Assembly (NCBI GenBank): GCA_003695045.1
Contig: RFJB01000066.1
Coordinates: 1-13,064, forward strand
From: Candidatus Woesearchaeota archaeon
Lineage (GTDB): Archaea > Nanobdellota > Nanobdellia > Woesearchaeales > J091
Direction: 5' to 3'
Length of the DNA: 13,064 nucleotides
Shown here: piece after piece, positions 7,106 through 13,064 of the stretch
Position numbering within the stretch: the stretch's first letter is position 1
Layout of the letters: every line of letters starts with the position of its first letter
The notes under the pieces: generated by a model
The model's database searches: none
What the model was told of the DNA's origin: nothing
Seen by the model: the letters and a program-made list of their open reading frames with translations, nothing else
Made by a program: the position numbers and the translations under genes

Positions 7106-8204
7106 TCTGGCTCTCCTCCAGTGCTTTCAGGATGATTTCCATGTCTTCTTCCGTGACCGCAGGATGGACGGGTATTGACAGAACTTCTCTGCTCGCTCTT
7201 TCAGAAACAGGGAAATCACCTTCCTTATAGCCCATTTTTAGAAAGAACGGGTGAAGATGCAGGGGCTTCGGGTAGTATACTGCGCATCCTATCCCTCTTT
7301 CTCTCATGAATGAAAGGAGTTCGTCCCTTGTCTTCGGAAATTCTTCTGTTACCCGGATGGTGTACTGGTGGTACACATGAGTCGCTCCTTTCATAGTGGC
7401 CGGCTTCTTAAGCCCTTTAATCTGGTCTATCTTTCTGTCAAGCATTGCAGCATTTTTTTGCCTTGCTCTGGTGAACTCATCAACCTTTCTTATCTGTTCT
7501 ATAGCGATGGCTGCCTGAATGTCTGTCATTCGGTAGTTATACCCGATATCATAATACTCATACCTTGTTTTTTCGGACTGCCCGTGGTGCCTGAATCTCC
7601 TTGCGAGTTCAGCATACTCGTCATTATCTGTTGTCAGCACTCCTCCTTCGCCGCTGGTTATGTTTTTAGTCGCATACAGCGAGAATGCTGCAATGTCCCC
7701 CAGCGCGCCTGTTTTTTTGCCTTCGAATGATGCGTTGACCGACTGGGCAGCATCCTCGATTATTTTGAGGTTATGATCTTCGGCAATCTCCCTGATTGCC
7801 TTGACGTCATACGGCTGGCCGTAGAGGTCAACAGGAAGTATTGCTTTTGTTTTTGGGGTTATTCTCTCTAGCACATCATTGGCGTCTATTGTGAAAAAGT
7901 CCTCTCGTATGTCTGCGAAAACAGGTCTTGCGTTCTGCATCACTATTGAATTGGCGGTTGCTACAAAAGTGAATGGCGTGGTTATCACTTCATCCCCCTG
8001 TTTTATGCCTGCAGCGTACATTGCCGTGTGCAGGGCGGAAGTTCCGCTGCTGACCGCCACTGCGTGCTTTGTTCCGCAAAGCTGGGCGAACTTCTCTTCA
8101 AGTTCCTTGACCTTGGGGCCCGCGGCTATCATCCCGCTCTCGAGAACTTTCAGAACTGCTTCCTTCTCCTCTTTTTCCATTATTGGTTTTGCAGGCGGTA
8201 TCAT
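7098..8204 (-). CDS. DegT/DnrJ/EryC1/StrS sugar aminotransferase (WbpE-like)
   Basis: This 368-aa PLP enzyme should aminate the 3-keto UDP-sugar uronate, normally with glutamate as amino donor, giving the 3-amino sugar. Key features are SSGTSAL (52-58) for PLP phosphate binding, the EDAAQS block (150-155, Asp151 stacking with the PLP nitrogen) and the Schiff-base lysine Lys180 in [27 protein letters not shown] and the C-terminal VYYPKPLH are also typical of the DegT fold. Length is normal. Homologues act at different sugar carbons (3-amino in WbpE, 4-amino in ArnB/PglE), so the C3 assignment is inferred from the adjacent Gfo dehydrogenase and acetyltransferase. The gene starts within the last codons of the acetyltransferase gene (4-bp ATGA overlap), which suggests translational coupling. 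Only a weak GA-rich ribosome site is visible. Stop is TAA. Confidence 0.94.
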   Translation of the reverse strand: MIPPAKPIMEKEEKEAVLKVLESGMIAAGPKVKELEEKFAQLCGTKHAVAVSSGTSALHTAMYAAGIKQGDEVITTPFTFVATANSIVMQNARPVFADIREDFFTIDANDVLERITPKTKAILPVDLYGQPYDVKAIREIAEDHNLKIIEDAAQSVNASFEGKKTGALGDIAAFSLYATKNITSGEGGVLTTDNDEYAELARRFRHHGQSEKTRYEYYDIGYNYRMTDIQAAIAIEQIRKVDEFTRARQKNAAMLDRKIDQIKGLKKPATMKGATHVYHQYTIRVTEEFPKTRDELLSFMRERGIGCAVYYPKPLHLHPFFLKMGYKEGDFPVSERASREVLSIPVHPAVTEEDMEIILKALEESQNE

Positions 8205-8797
8205 TTTCTCATCTTCTCATAATCTTCTTTTTTTACTTCGAATGTCTCTTTGCATTCGGGGCACTCCATCACTATTTTGTCTTCTTCCTCTTCTTTCTTC
8301 TGCGCTTTTATTCCGCACCTGCATACAAAACCGACTATTCTTGCAGGATTTCCAACTACAAGCGCATGCGGAGGAACATCTTTGGTGACTACTGCTCCCG
8401 CCCCTACCATGCTGTACTCCCCAAGGGTTGTGTTGCACACGATGGTGGCGTTTGCTCCGATGCTTGCGCCCTTCTTGACCAGGGTGGGATAAACTTTCCA
8501 ATCTTCAGAAAAAGCCCTTGGGTGAAGGTCGTTTGTGAATGTCATGTGGGGGCCCAGGAACACATCGTCTTCAACAGTGACCCCGTGATATACTGAAACG
8601 CCGTTCTGTATCTTTACCCTGTTTCCTATTCGCACCCCTTTGTCAACATAAACATCTTTTCCGATATTGCACCCTTCTCCAATCACTGCTTCTTCTCTTA
8701 TCTGGCTGTTGTTCCAGATGCTGGTTCCTTCCCCTATTTCGGCATCCGGAGAAACATAGGCGCTCTCGTGAATTTTTACTTTTTCCCCACCCTTCAT
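8201..8797 (-). CDS. Left-handed beta-helix N-acetyltransferase (WbpD/WlbB-like) with C-terminal Cys4 tail
   Basis: This 198-aa hexapeptide-repeat acetyltransferase likely uses acetyl-CoA to acetylate the 3-amino group of UDP-2-acetamido-3-amino uronate. Imperfect hexapeptide turns run from about residue 14 to 150 (for example [39 protein letters not shown]), with the WbpD-type loop [10 protein letters not shown] near 86-95. The last 45 residues carry a CRCG pair and a CPEC pair separated by an acidic/lysine stretch, which looks like a small zinc ribbon; similar tails occur in some WlbB homologues. This is the first gene of the operon. ATG at 8797 is supported by a TATA-like box 26 bp upstream, and no ribosome site precedes it, consistent with a leaderless mRNA. 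It overlaps the aminotransferase gene by 4 bp. A different amino-sugar acceptor is the main alternative. Confidence 0.92.
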   Translation of the reverse strand: MKGGEKVKIHESAYVSPDAEIGEGTSIWNNSQIREEAVIGEGCNIGKDVYVDKGVRIGNRVKIQNGVSVYHGVTVEDDVFLGPHMTFTNDLHPRAFSEDWKVYPTLVKKGASIGANATIVCNTTLGEYSMVGAGAVVTKDVPPHALVVGNPARIVGFVCRCGIKAQKKEEEEDKIVMECPECKETFEVKKEDYEKMRK

Positions 8798-8819
8798 GGT
8801 GCCTCAATTCCTTGTTTAT

Positions 8820-8827
8820 TATTTAAA
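8820..8827 (-). promoter_or_regulatory. Archaeal TATA-like box for the acetyltransferase operon
   Basis: Minus-strand TTTAAATA, preceded by the purine-rich GAGAAAGC, is centred about 26 bp before the ATG at 8797. This predicts a leaderless start and serves the four overlapping genes down to 4827. It lies in the 88-bp divergent region 8798-8885. Confidence 0.7.
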
Positions 8828-8855
8828 GCTTTCTCAATCCCCAGGAAAGCAATCC

Positions 8856-8863
8856 TTATAAAT
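8856..8863 (+). promoter_or_regulatory. Archaeal TATA-like box for the UPF0104 gene
   Basis: TTATAAAT is centred about 26 bp before the ATG at 8886. An in-frame ATG at 8862 overlaps the box itself and so cannot be in the transcript, which fixes the start at 8886. Confidence 0.7.
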
Positions 8864-8885
8864 GGAAGGTCTTCTCTGCTCATGC

Positions 8886-9854
8886 ATGCAAAAGCGTTTG
8901 ACCGCCCTCTTGAGGGCTCTGTTCGGGGCCAGCATCCTGCTGTTGTTGATACTTCATGTAGGAGTAAAGAACATACTGTCCTCCTTTGACGGTCTTAAAC
9001 CAATCTACCTACCGATTGTACTTCTGCTTTATCTCGTCAGCTATTCAATGGGGATGTTCAATATAGCTGTCCTCCTTATTCCCCTGCGCAAGCACGTGCC
9101 CCTCCGCCGGCTTTTCAAATATTCTCTTTTGGGTTCCGGTATGGGGGCGTTGCTTCCGGGAAGGGTCGGGGAACTCTCCATCGTTTATTTTTTAAAAAAA
9201 GAAGGCATTCCTCTGGGGAAGGCATCCGCACTGGTTTTAGTGGACAGGATGGTTACCTTTGTATTTCTGATCTCTGTCTCGTTTTTGTCTTTTCTGATAT
9301 ACTTCTCTCCTGAAGTCCTCTACATTCTCCTCTCTGTTGTTGCGTTTTCCGCACTCTTTATCTATGTTTTTCTTGCTTGGGGAAAGGGAAGGTCCCTTAT
9401 CAAGAAAAGAATTCTCAAGAGGCACCATTATCTCTTCAGGGGTTTCTTTCGGACATTCAAGAATTTCATCAGGTATTACAGGAACGCTGTTTATTTCAAC
9501 TTTTTTCTTACAGTTCTCAAATGGCTCTTCTACGCTTCTGCAATGTTCGCTCTTTTCATGTCTTTCTCGGTGCGGCTCAACTTTTTTTACATCTTCATAA
9601 TTGAGACGGTTGTATCGCTTCTTTCTCTTATCCCTGTTTCCATAAGCGGGATGGGAATCAAGGAATCTGCCGCTGTCTTTTTCTATTCTCTTCTCGGCGT
9701 TTTGCCTTCTGTGACGCTGGCGGTCTATCTTGTTCTTCAATTCTCAAGTTTGGTCCTCGCCGCTCTGTTTTCCGCTCTCTTCTGGAAGGACATAAAAAAC
9801 CTTGCATCCTCTGTCCGGCGGGCCGTTTCTTTACCTAGAAAGAGAATTCTTTAA
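8886..9854 (+). CDS. UPF0104 / LPG-synthase-TM-like integral membrane protein (AglD C-terminal-domain type)
   Basis: This 322-aa polytopic membrane protein has about seven to eight hydrophobic segments from residue 8 to 308. It has two family signatures: LLPGRVGELSIVYFLKKEGI around 90-109 followed by VLVDRM, and LIPVSISGMGIKES near 250-263. The family (flippase-like/lysylphosphatidylglycerol-synthase TM domain) includes stand-alone proteins of unknown role and the C-terminal half of AglD, the GT2 enzyme of haloarchaeal N-glycosylation; lipid-linked sugar handling or flipping has been suggested for it. Here it ends tail-to-tail, with a 4-bp overlap, against a GT2 gene of the AglD N-terminal type. 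The start at 8886 follows the TATA-like box; the reading frame extends upstream to 8862, but that would overlap the box. Direct function is not known. Confidence 0.88.
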   Translation: MQKRLTALLRALFGASILLLLILHVGVKNILSSFDGLKPIYLPIVLLLYLVSYSMGMFNIAVLLIPLRKHVPLRRLFKYSLLGSGMGALLPGRVGELSIVYFLKKEGIPLGKASALVLVDRMVTFVFLISVSFLSFLIYFSPEVLYILLSVVAFSALFIYVFLAWGKGRSLIKKRILKRHHYLFRGFFRTFKNFIRYYRNAVYFNFFLTVLKWLFYASAMFALFMSFSVRLNFFYIFIIETVVSLLSLIPVSISGMGIKESAAVFFYSLLGVLPSVTLAVYLVLQFSSLVLAALFSALFWKDIKNLASSVRRAVSLPRKRIL

Positions 9855-10738
9855 TCCTTGTCTGCGATAAACCCGAATATTATTATCTGAATTCCTACCG
9901 TTATGAGAAGCATGCTGAGAACAGTGCTGGGTATCCTTCCCACGGTTCCGTATTTCAGGAATCTCGCGACCAGCCAGAGCCCAATCATTATTCCGGCTGA
10001 GAGAAATGCAAGTCCTATGATTCCAAAGAACTTTAGCGGCTCGTAGTCCCTGTAAACTCTCAGCATGTTGACTCCTGCGTGTATGGCGTAGTCAAAAGGT
10101 CCCTTCATGAGTCTGCTCTTCGTATTCCCCCCTCTTTTGGCGAAGTAGATTGGAACCTCTGCCACTCTAAACTTCTCTTTCACAGCCCGGATTATCTGTT
10201 CCTGCGTGTAGGTGTGAGTTGACCGTATTCTTACTTTTTCTGCAAGTTCCTTTGTGAAAGCCCGGAATCCTGTCTGCCCGTCGGATATGGGGAACTTCGT
10301 TATTCTGGAGATGACCTTGGAGAACATTTTGTTGCCGACTCTTTTTATGAGAGGCATCTTCTCTATCTTTCCCTTGAAGCGCGATCCCAGCACCAGGTCG
10401 TAACCTTCATCTATCTTCTTGAGGAGTTTTGGTATCTCTTCTGCGCGGTACTGTCCGTCTGCATCCGTGTGCACTATGACATCAGCGCCTCTCTTCAGGC
10501 ACTCTTCAATTTCTGTTCTGAAGGCCTCTGCGAGCCCCATGTTTATTTGGTGCTTAACCACTGTCGCCCCTTCTCTCCCGGCAATCTCTGCTGTATTGTC
10601 TGTGCTTCCGTCATCCACTACAAGTATTTCCTATTTATACCCGTGCCGGTTCATAACTTTCTTTATATCTCTCAACACTTTTCCGATTGTTCTTCCTTCA
10701 TTATAAGCAGGAATTGTCACGATAATCTTTTTGTTCAT
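9851..10738 (-). CDS. GT2 family glycosyltransferase (DPM1/AglD N-terminal type), frame interrupted by an in-frame TAG at codon 36
   Basis: The full 295-codon frame reads MNKKIIVTIPAYNEGRTIGK..., then TAG at 10633-10631, then EILVVDDGSTDNT, and stays open to TAA at 9851. Both sides match one GT2 enzyme: PAYNE (10-14), VDDGSTDN (41-48), DAD (92-94), the SDGQTGFRAF acceptor motif (about 152-161) and two C-terminal membrane helices (about 236-259 and 271-292). It should make a polyprenyl-phosphate sugar at the membrane. Without readthrough, only a GTG restart at 10618 could give protein, and that form lacks the first nucleotide-binding strand. No other frame damage is visible, so this is a recent nonsense mutation, a base error, or a suppressed codon. 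GGAGGG lies 6 nt before the ATG; the gene follows the GT-C-like gene by 40 bp and is probably co-transcribed. Confidence 0.85.
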
Positions 10739-10744
10739 GTTGCG

Positions 10745-10750
10745 CCCTCC
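10745..10750 (-). promoter_or_regulatory. Shine-Dalgarno site for the TAG-interrupted GT2 gene
   Basis: GGAGGG on the minus strand ends 6 nt before the ATG at 10738-10736. It supports the true start lying upstream of the TAG rather than at the GTG at 10618. Confidence 0.75.
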
Positions 10751-10778
10751 TGTTTTCCGGCCTTTTAATTCTTTCGAC

Positions 10779-12647
10779 TTAATTTATTCTCCACAATCTT
10801 GCCCCATATTGGTTTTGGTATACAAGCGTAAAAAGCTCGGGATTCTCTTCGGCTTTTTTGTATATGTCTGCCATTTCCAGCGCGTTTACCTCTTCGTATC
10901 CTGTTCCCTCGCCATATGCCGAATCGTATACATACTCTGCCCCTATCTGGTGAGCTATCATGTTGTAGTCCTCTGCCCGGGGGTTCTTGATTATGAGGGA
11001 TTCTCCCCTGTCCGGAAGTTTTTCTATCATCTCTTCTCTTATATGCGTTTCGTTGTAAGGAACAGGAGCTTTCCCGTTTGCAATCAGAAACATGTTGTAT
11101 GAAGGGGTTATGATGAACGCATTCGCATACCACTCTAAAGCTGGGGAGAGTTCCCCCCACAGCACAGCTCCTTCTCCATAATCATCAAGAATGAAACGTG
11201 CCGTCTCTTTCTCGGAGTTTACCTTGTTCGCCTTGGCTTTTACCTCCGGACTATTGAGAATAGCATAGGGAACGCCTACAAAGAGCAGTATCGTTGCGAG
11301 CACTGCTGCTTTCCTGGCAAACCGGCTCAAGCGCATTCTTCTGTTCTTCTTTGAGAGCCACTTGTCAATCTCTTCTACACCGTTCGCTATGAATGACGCT
11401 GCCAATACGCTCAGAACTCCGAAGAATGGTTCAATATACCGCACCAGCAGGCGGGCGCCTATTAATGGGATGAATAAGATGTTGAGAGCAATAACTAATG
11501 CGGTTATTATTATGCTTTTGTCCTTTCTTTTTGCCAACACCGCCGCAAGAGCAAGTACTATTGGGGGATATTCAACTATCAGATTCTTGACAAATCTCAG
11601 CGGGGGTATGTAGCTGCTCTTTGTGCCGACAGGTCTGAGCTTCCTTGCGTAGTTCCACTTTCCCGGAAAATACTTGAACAGCTGCCTGTAGAATGGATTG
11701 TTGAATATAATATAGTTTCTCACAAGCCATATGAGCGTTGGTATGTGGAACAACATGAAAGACATTGCCGCTTTCATCCTGTGCTTTTTCACAAGGAAGA
11801 GTATGCTCATGAAAGCTATTGCCGAGAAGATGAGGCCGTTGTACTTTGTGTGCGTTGTAAGGGCTGATGCTGCTCCAAGAAGAGATGCTGTTCTTATGCT
11901 TTTATCCTGACTGAGCTTTTTTATCATGAAAATGCCTATGCTGAAGTACAGAAAAAGCGGAACCTCCTGAAGCATTGAATGAAAATTTAAGAGGTAGGCA
12001 TAACTCCCCAGAAGAAGGGGCATTATGAATGCTGAAGAACCCTTCTTCTCCTCTTCCGCCCAGCAGAGCAGAAAAATCAGAGCCAAAAGAGAAAAGTACA
12101 GGGGAACTCCCGCTATCAATCCGTCCGAGTAGCTTCCGAACGCGGAGAAAACAACAGCAAGAAACCCGTAAAGCAGGTGGGGCGAGGATATCGTTATGTA
12201 CTCCGGAACAGGACCGTCTCCTCTCTCTATGACTCCGGGTATGCTGTGGCTTTCTGCCATTATTTTTGCCCATGGCAGATACCGCTGGTAGCCGTCAAGG
12301 GTTACCGTTACAGGCGAAATGTTCTGAACAACTATTGTAAACACTATGAACCCTGTGGCTGCAATTGTTATGAACTTTCGGGTTTCCTTTCGGAGATTTT
12401 TTGTTTTGCTCCTGCTCTTTTTCCCAAGGTAAAATGCAGATATGGACGAAAGAATTAGTACTGCCCAGCCGTTGAATATTCCCAGGAGAGCGGTTAACAA
12501 AATTGTGCTGGACATCAAAAAATGGGAAATAACAATTGCTTCTGCGAGAGTGTGGGCATCCAGGCTTTTTCTTTTGCCTCCTGCATAGAATGCAATCAAC
12601 GGAACTCCAAGGAGGAAACCGGAGAGTATTGAAAGCAGAGGGTTCAT
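10779..12647 (-). CDS. Polytopic GT-C-like membrane glycosyltransferase (PMT/ArnT-like), family uncertain
   Basis: This 622-aa protein has about 11-13 predicted membrane segments over residues 1-440 and a soluble C-terminal domain of about 160 residues. GT-C-like traits are an acidic residue in the first large extracytoplasmic loop (TLDGYQRYLPWAK, Asp118), LQEVPLFLYFSIGIF with Glu228, TTHTKYNGLIF, and VRNYIIFNNPFY (309-320), which resembles the RNY-x-GNPxYP stretch of archaeal PMT/ArnT-like proteins. Such enzymes use polyprenyl-phosphate sugars on the outer membrane face. I see no WWDYG-type motif, so it is not an AglB oligosaccharyltransferase. The gene directly upstream of a GT2 that would make the lipid-linked donor fits that role. 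The ATG at 12647 sits about 27 bp from a TATA-like box with no ribosome site, consistent with a leaderless start. Exact family and sugar are unknown. Confidence 0.82.
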   Translation of the reverse strand: MNPLLSILSGFLLGVPLIAFYAGGKRKSLDAHTLAEAIVISHFLMSSTILLTALLGIFNGWAVLILSSISAFYLGKKSRSKTKNLRKETRKFITIAATGFIVFTIVVQNISPVTVTLDGYQRYLPWAKIMAESHSIPGVIERGDGPVPEYITISSPHLLYGFLAVVFSAFGSYSDGLIAGVPLYFSLLALIFLLCWAEEEKKGSSAFIMPLLLGSYAYLLNFHSMLQEVPLFLYFSIGIFMIKKLSQDKSIRTASLLGAASALTTHTKYNGLIFSAIAFMSILFLVKKHRMKAAMSFMLFHIPTLIWLVRNYIIFNNPFYRQLFKYFPGKWNYARKLRPVGTKSSYIPPLRFVKNLIVEYPPIVLALAAVLAKRKDKSIIITALVIALNILFIPLIGARLLVRYIEPFFGVLSVLAASFIANGVEEIDKWLSKKNRRMRLSRFARKAAVLATILLFVGVPYAILNSPEVKAKANKVNSEKETARFILDDYGEGAVLWGELSPALEWYANAFIITPSYNMFLIANGKAPVPYNETHIREEMIEKLPDRGESLIIKNPRAEDYNMIAHQIGAEYVYDSAYGEGTGYEEVNALEMADIYKKAEENPELFTLVYQNQYGARLWRIN

Positions 12648-12670
12648 GCTTTCCCGTTCGGCATCGGTTG

Positions 12671-12678
12671 TTTATAAA
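12671..12678 (-). promoter_or_regulatory. Archaeal TATA-like box for the GT-C-like/GT2 unit
   Basis: TTTATAAA is centred about 27 bp before the ATG at 12647, predicting a leaderless mRNA. The element is its own reverse complement; the plus-strand direction has a separate box at 12712, so minus-strand use is the simpler reading. Confidence 0.7.
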
Positions 12679-12711
12679 TCCTGCGTTGGTTTTCACCGTG
12701 TGCTGCAAATA

Positions 12712-12719
12712 TTTATAAA
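12712..12719 (+). promoter_or_regulatory. Archaeal TATA-like box with BRE-like upstream bases for the flippase gene
   Basis: TTTATAAA is centred about 27 bp before the ATG at 12743. GCAAAT at 12705-12710 fits a BRE-like RNWAAW element just upstream. A leaderless transcript is predicted. Confidence 0.72.
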
Positions 12720-12742
12720 CCGGACATTTCTTCATTGGCTTT

Positions 12743-13064
12743 ATGTCCCTGGCGCGTAGAATAGCTAAGAACGCTGTTTTGCTCAGCGTTTCCAATGTTT
12801 TAAGCCAACTGGTTTATCTTGTCCTTATTATCGCAGTAACGCGCTTTATGGGCGATTCGGGTTTTGGAAGATTCTCATTTGCAGTTTCTTTCACTTCTGT
12901 CTTTTTGTTTGTAGCCGACATGGGGCTCTCTGTTCTTAGCACACGGGAGGTTTCCCGCCGGCACTCGCTGGGTCCAAAGTACCTGGGAGCATTGTTGCTC
13001 CTTAAGGCGTTTATTTCTCTGGCAACTTTTGCTTTGATATTCTTCCTGTCCCTTTTGTTGGACA
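12743..13064 (+). CDS. Wzx/RfbX-type polysaccharide flippase, N-terminal part (3' end outside window)
   Basis: An open frame starts at ATG 12743 and runs off the right edge, giving 107 residues. It begins MSLARRIAKNAVLLSVSNVL, followed by a hydrophobic segment with LVYLVLIIAVTRFMGDSGFGRFSFAVSF, then FLFVADMGLSVLSTREVSRR and another hydrophobic stretch, YLGALLLLKAFISLATFALIFFL. This pattern of a basic N terminus, a first helix, a G-xx-FG-x-(Y/F)SFA loop and then DxGLS with xxxREVSR is typical of the first three helices of MOP-superfamily oligosaccharide flippases, which move lipid-linked glycans across the membrane. Family members are usually 400-500 aa, so only about a quarter is seen. It is transcribed divergently from the GT-C-like unit, with a 95-bp spacer (12648-12742). 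It is the only clear full-oligosaccharide flippase in the window. Confidence 0.88.
   Translation, partial: MSLARRIAKNAVLLSVSNVLSQLVYLVLIIAVTRFMGDSGFGRFSFAVSFTSVFLFVADMGLSVLSTREVSRRHSLGPKYLGALLLLKAFISLATFALIFFLSLLLD

Noticed and set aside
8862..8885. UPF0104 start at ATG 8862
   Set aside because: This ATG overlaps the TATA-like box, so it would not be transcribed from that promoter.
9237..9740. A 167-codon highly charged open frame on the minus strand
   Set aside because: The Arg/Lys/Glu-rich product is the expected antisense image of the hydrophobic UPF0104 membrane protein.
10631..10633. Confident call of pyrrolysine at the in-frame TAG
   Set aside because: No pyl genes are in the window, TAG ends two other genes here, and GT2 enzymes are not known pyrrolysine proteins; it is kept only as one possibility.
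10779..12647. Identification as an AglB/Stt3 oligosaccharyltransferase
   Set aside because: It is polytopic with a soluble C-terminal domain, but there is no WWDYG-type motif and the C-terminal domain is small.
12295..12795. A minus-strand open frame spanning the 12648-12742 promoter region
   Set aside because: It overlaps the GT-C-like gene in another frame, crosses both TATA-like boxes, and would cover the start of the flippase gene; no motif supports it.

Overview
The window is a surface-glycan biosynthesis locus from an archaeon. The domain call rests on promoter architecture. Five of the six transcription units that start inside the window have a TTTAAATA- or TTTATAAA-like box centred about 26-28 bp upstream of an ATG, as for leaderless archaeal mRNAs, while genes inside the operons mostly carry GGAGG-type ribosome sites. 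Several products are also of archaeal type: GT2 enzymes with two C-terminal membrane helices, a UPF0104/LPG-synthase-type membrane protein and a GT-C-like membrane enzyme. The lineage cannot be fixed from this window. I see no rRNA, tRNA, CRISPR array or mobile element, and no gene-free stretch longer than about 100 bp.

Layout from left to right. (1) 1-792 (+) is the 3' part of a WbpA/TviB-type nucleotide-sugar 6-dehydrogenase. (2) 3750-773 (-) is a two-gene unit: a UDP-HexNAc 2-epimerase, then an AsnB/WbpS-type glutamine amidotransferase. (3) 3848-4825 (+) is a GT2 polyprenyl-phosphate sugar transferase. (4) 8797-4827 (-) is a tightly overlapping four-gene operon: LbetaH N-acetyltransferase, DegT aminotransferase, Gfo/Idh/MocA dehydrogenase and a second nucleotide-sugar 6-dehydrogenase. 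(5) 8886-9854 (+) is a UPF0104-family membrane protein. (6) 12647-9851 (-) is a GT-C-like membrane protein followed by a second GT2 enzyme whose frame is broken by one TAG codon. (7) 12743-end (+) is the start of a Wzx/RfbX-type flippase. Transcription alternates between strands through three divergent promoter regions of 88-97 bp and three convergent ends that touch or overlap.

How the genes work together (inference from known families). Dehydrogenase, Gfo 3-dehydrogenase, aminotransferase, N-acetyltransferase and 2-epimerase match the WbpA-B-E-D-I route from UDP-GlcNAc to UDP-2,3-diacetamido-2,3-dideoxy-mannuronic acid. That sugar is found in some bacterial O-antigens and, as relatives, in methanococcal N-glycans. 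The AsnB-like enzyme could amidate a uronic acid carboxylate. The two GT2 enzymes, the GT-C-like protein, the UPF0104 protein and the flippase would provide lipid-linked sugar donors, transfer and membrane translocation for an S-layer/archaellum N-glycan or another surface polymer.

The points most worth checking are the in-frame TAG in the second GT2 gene, the separated halves of an AglD-like protein, an oligo-T terminator that doubles as the lysine codons of the opposing gene, and the mix of leaderless ATG starts with one leadered TTG start.
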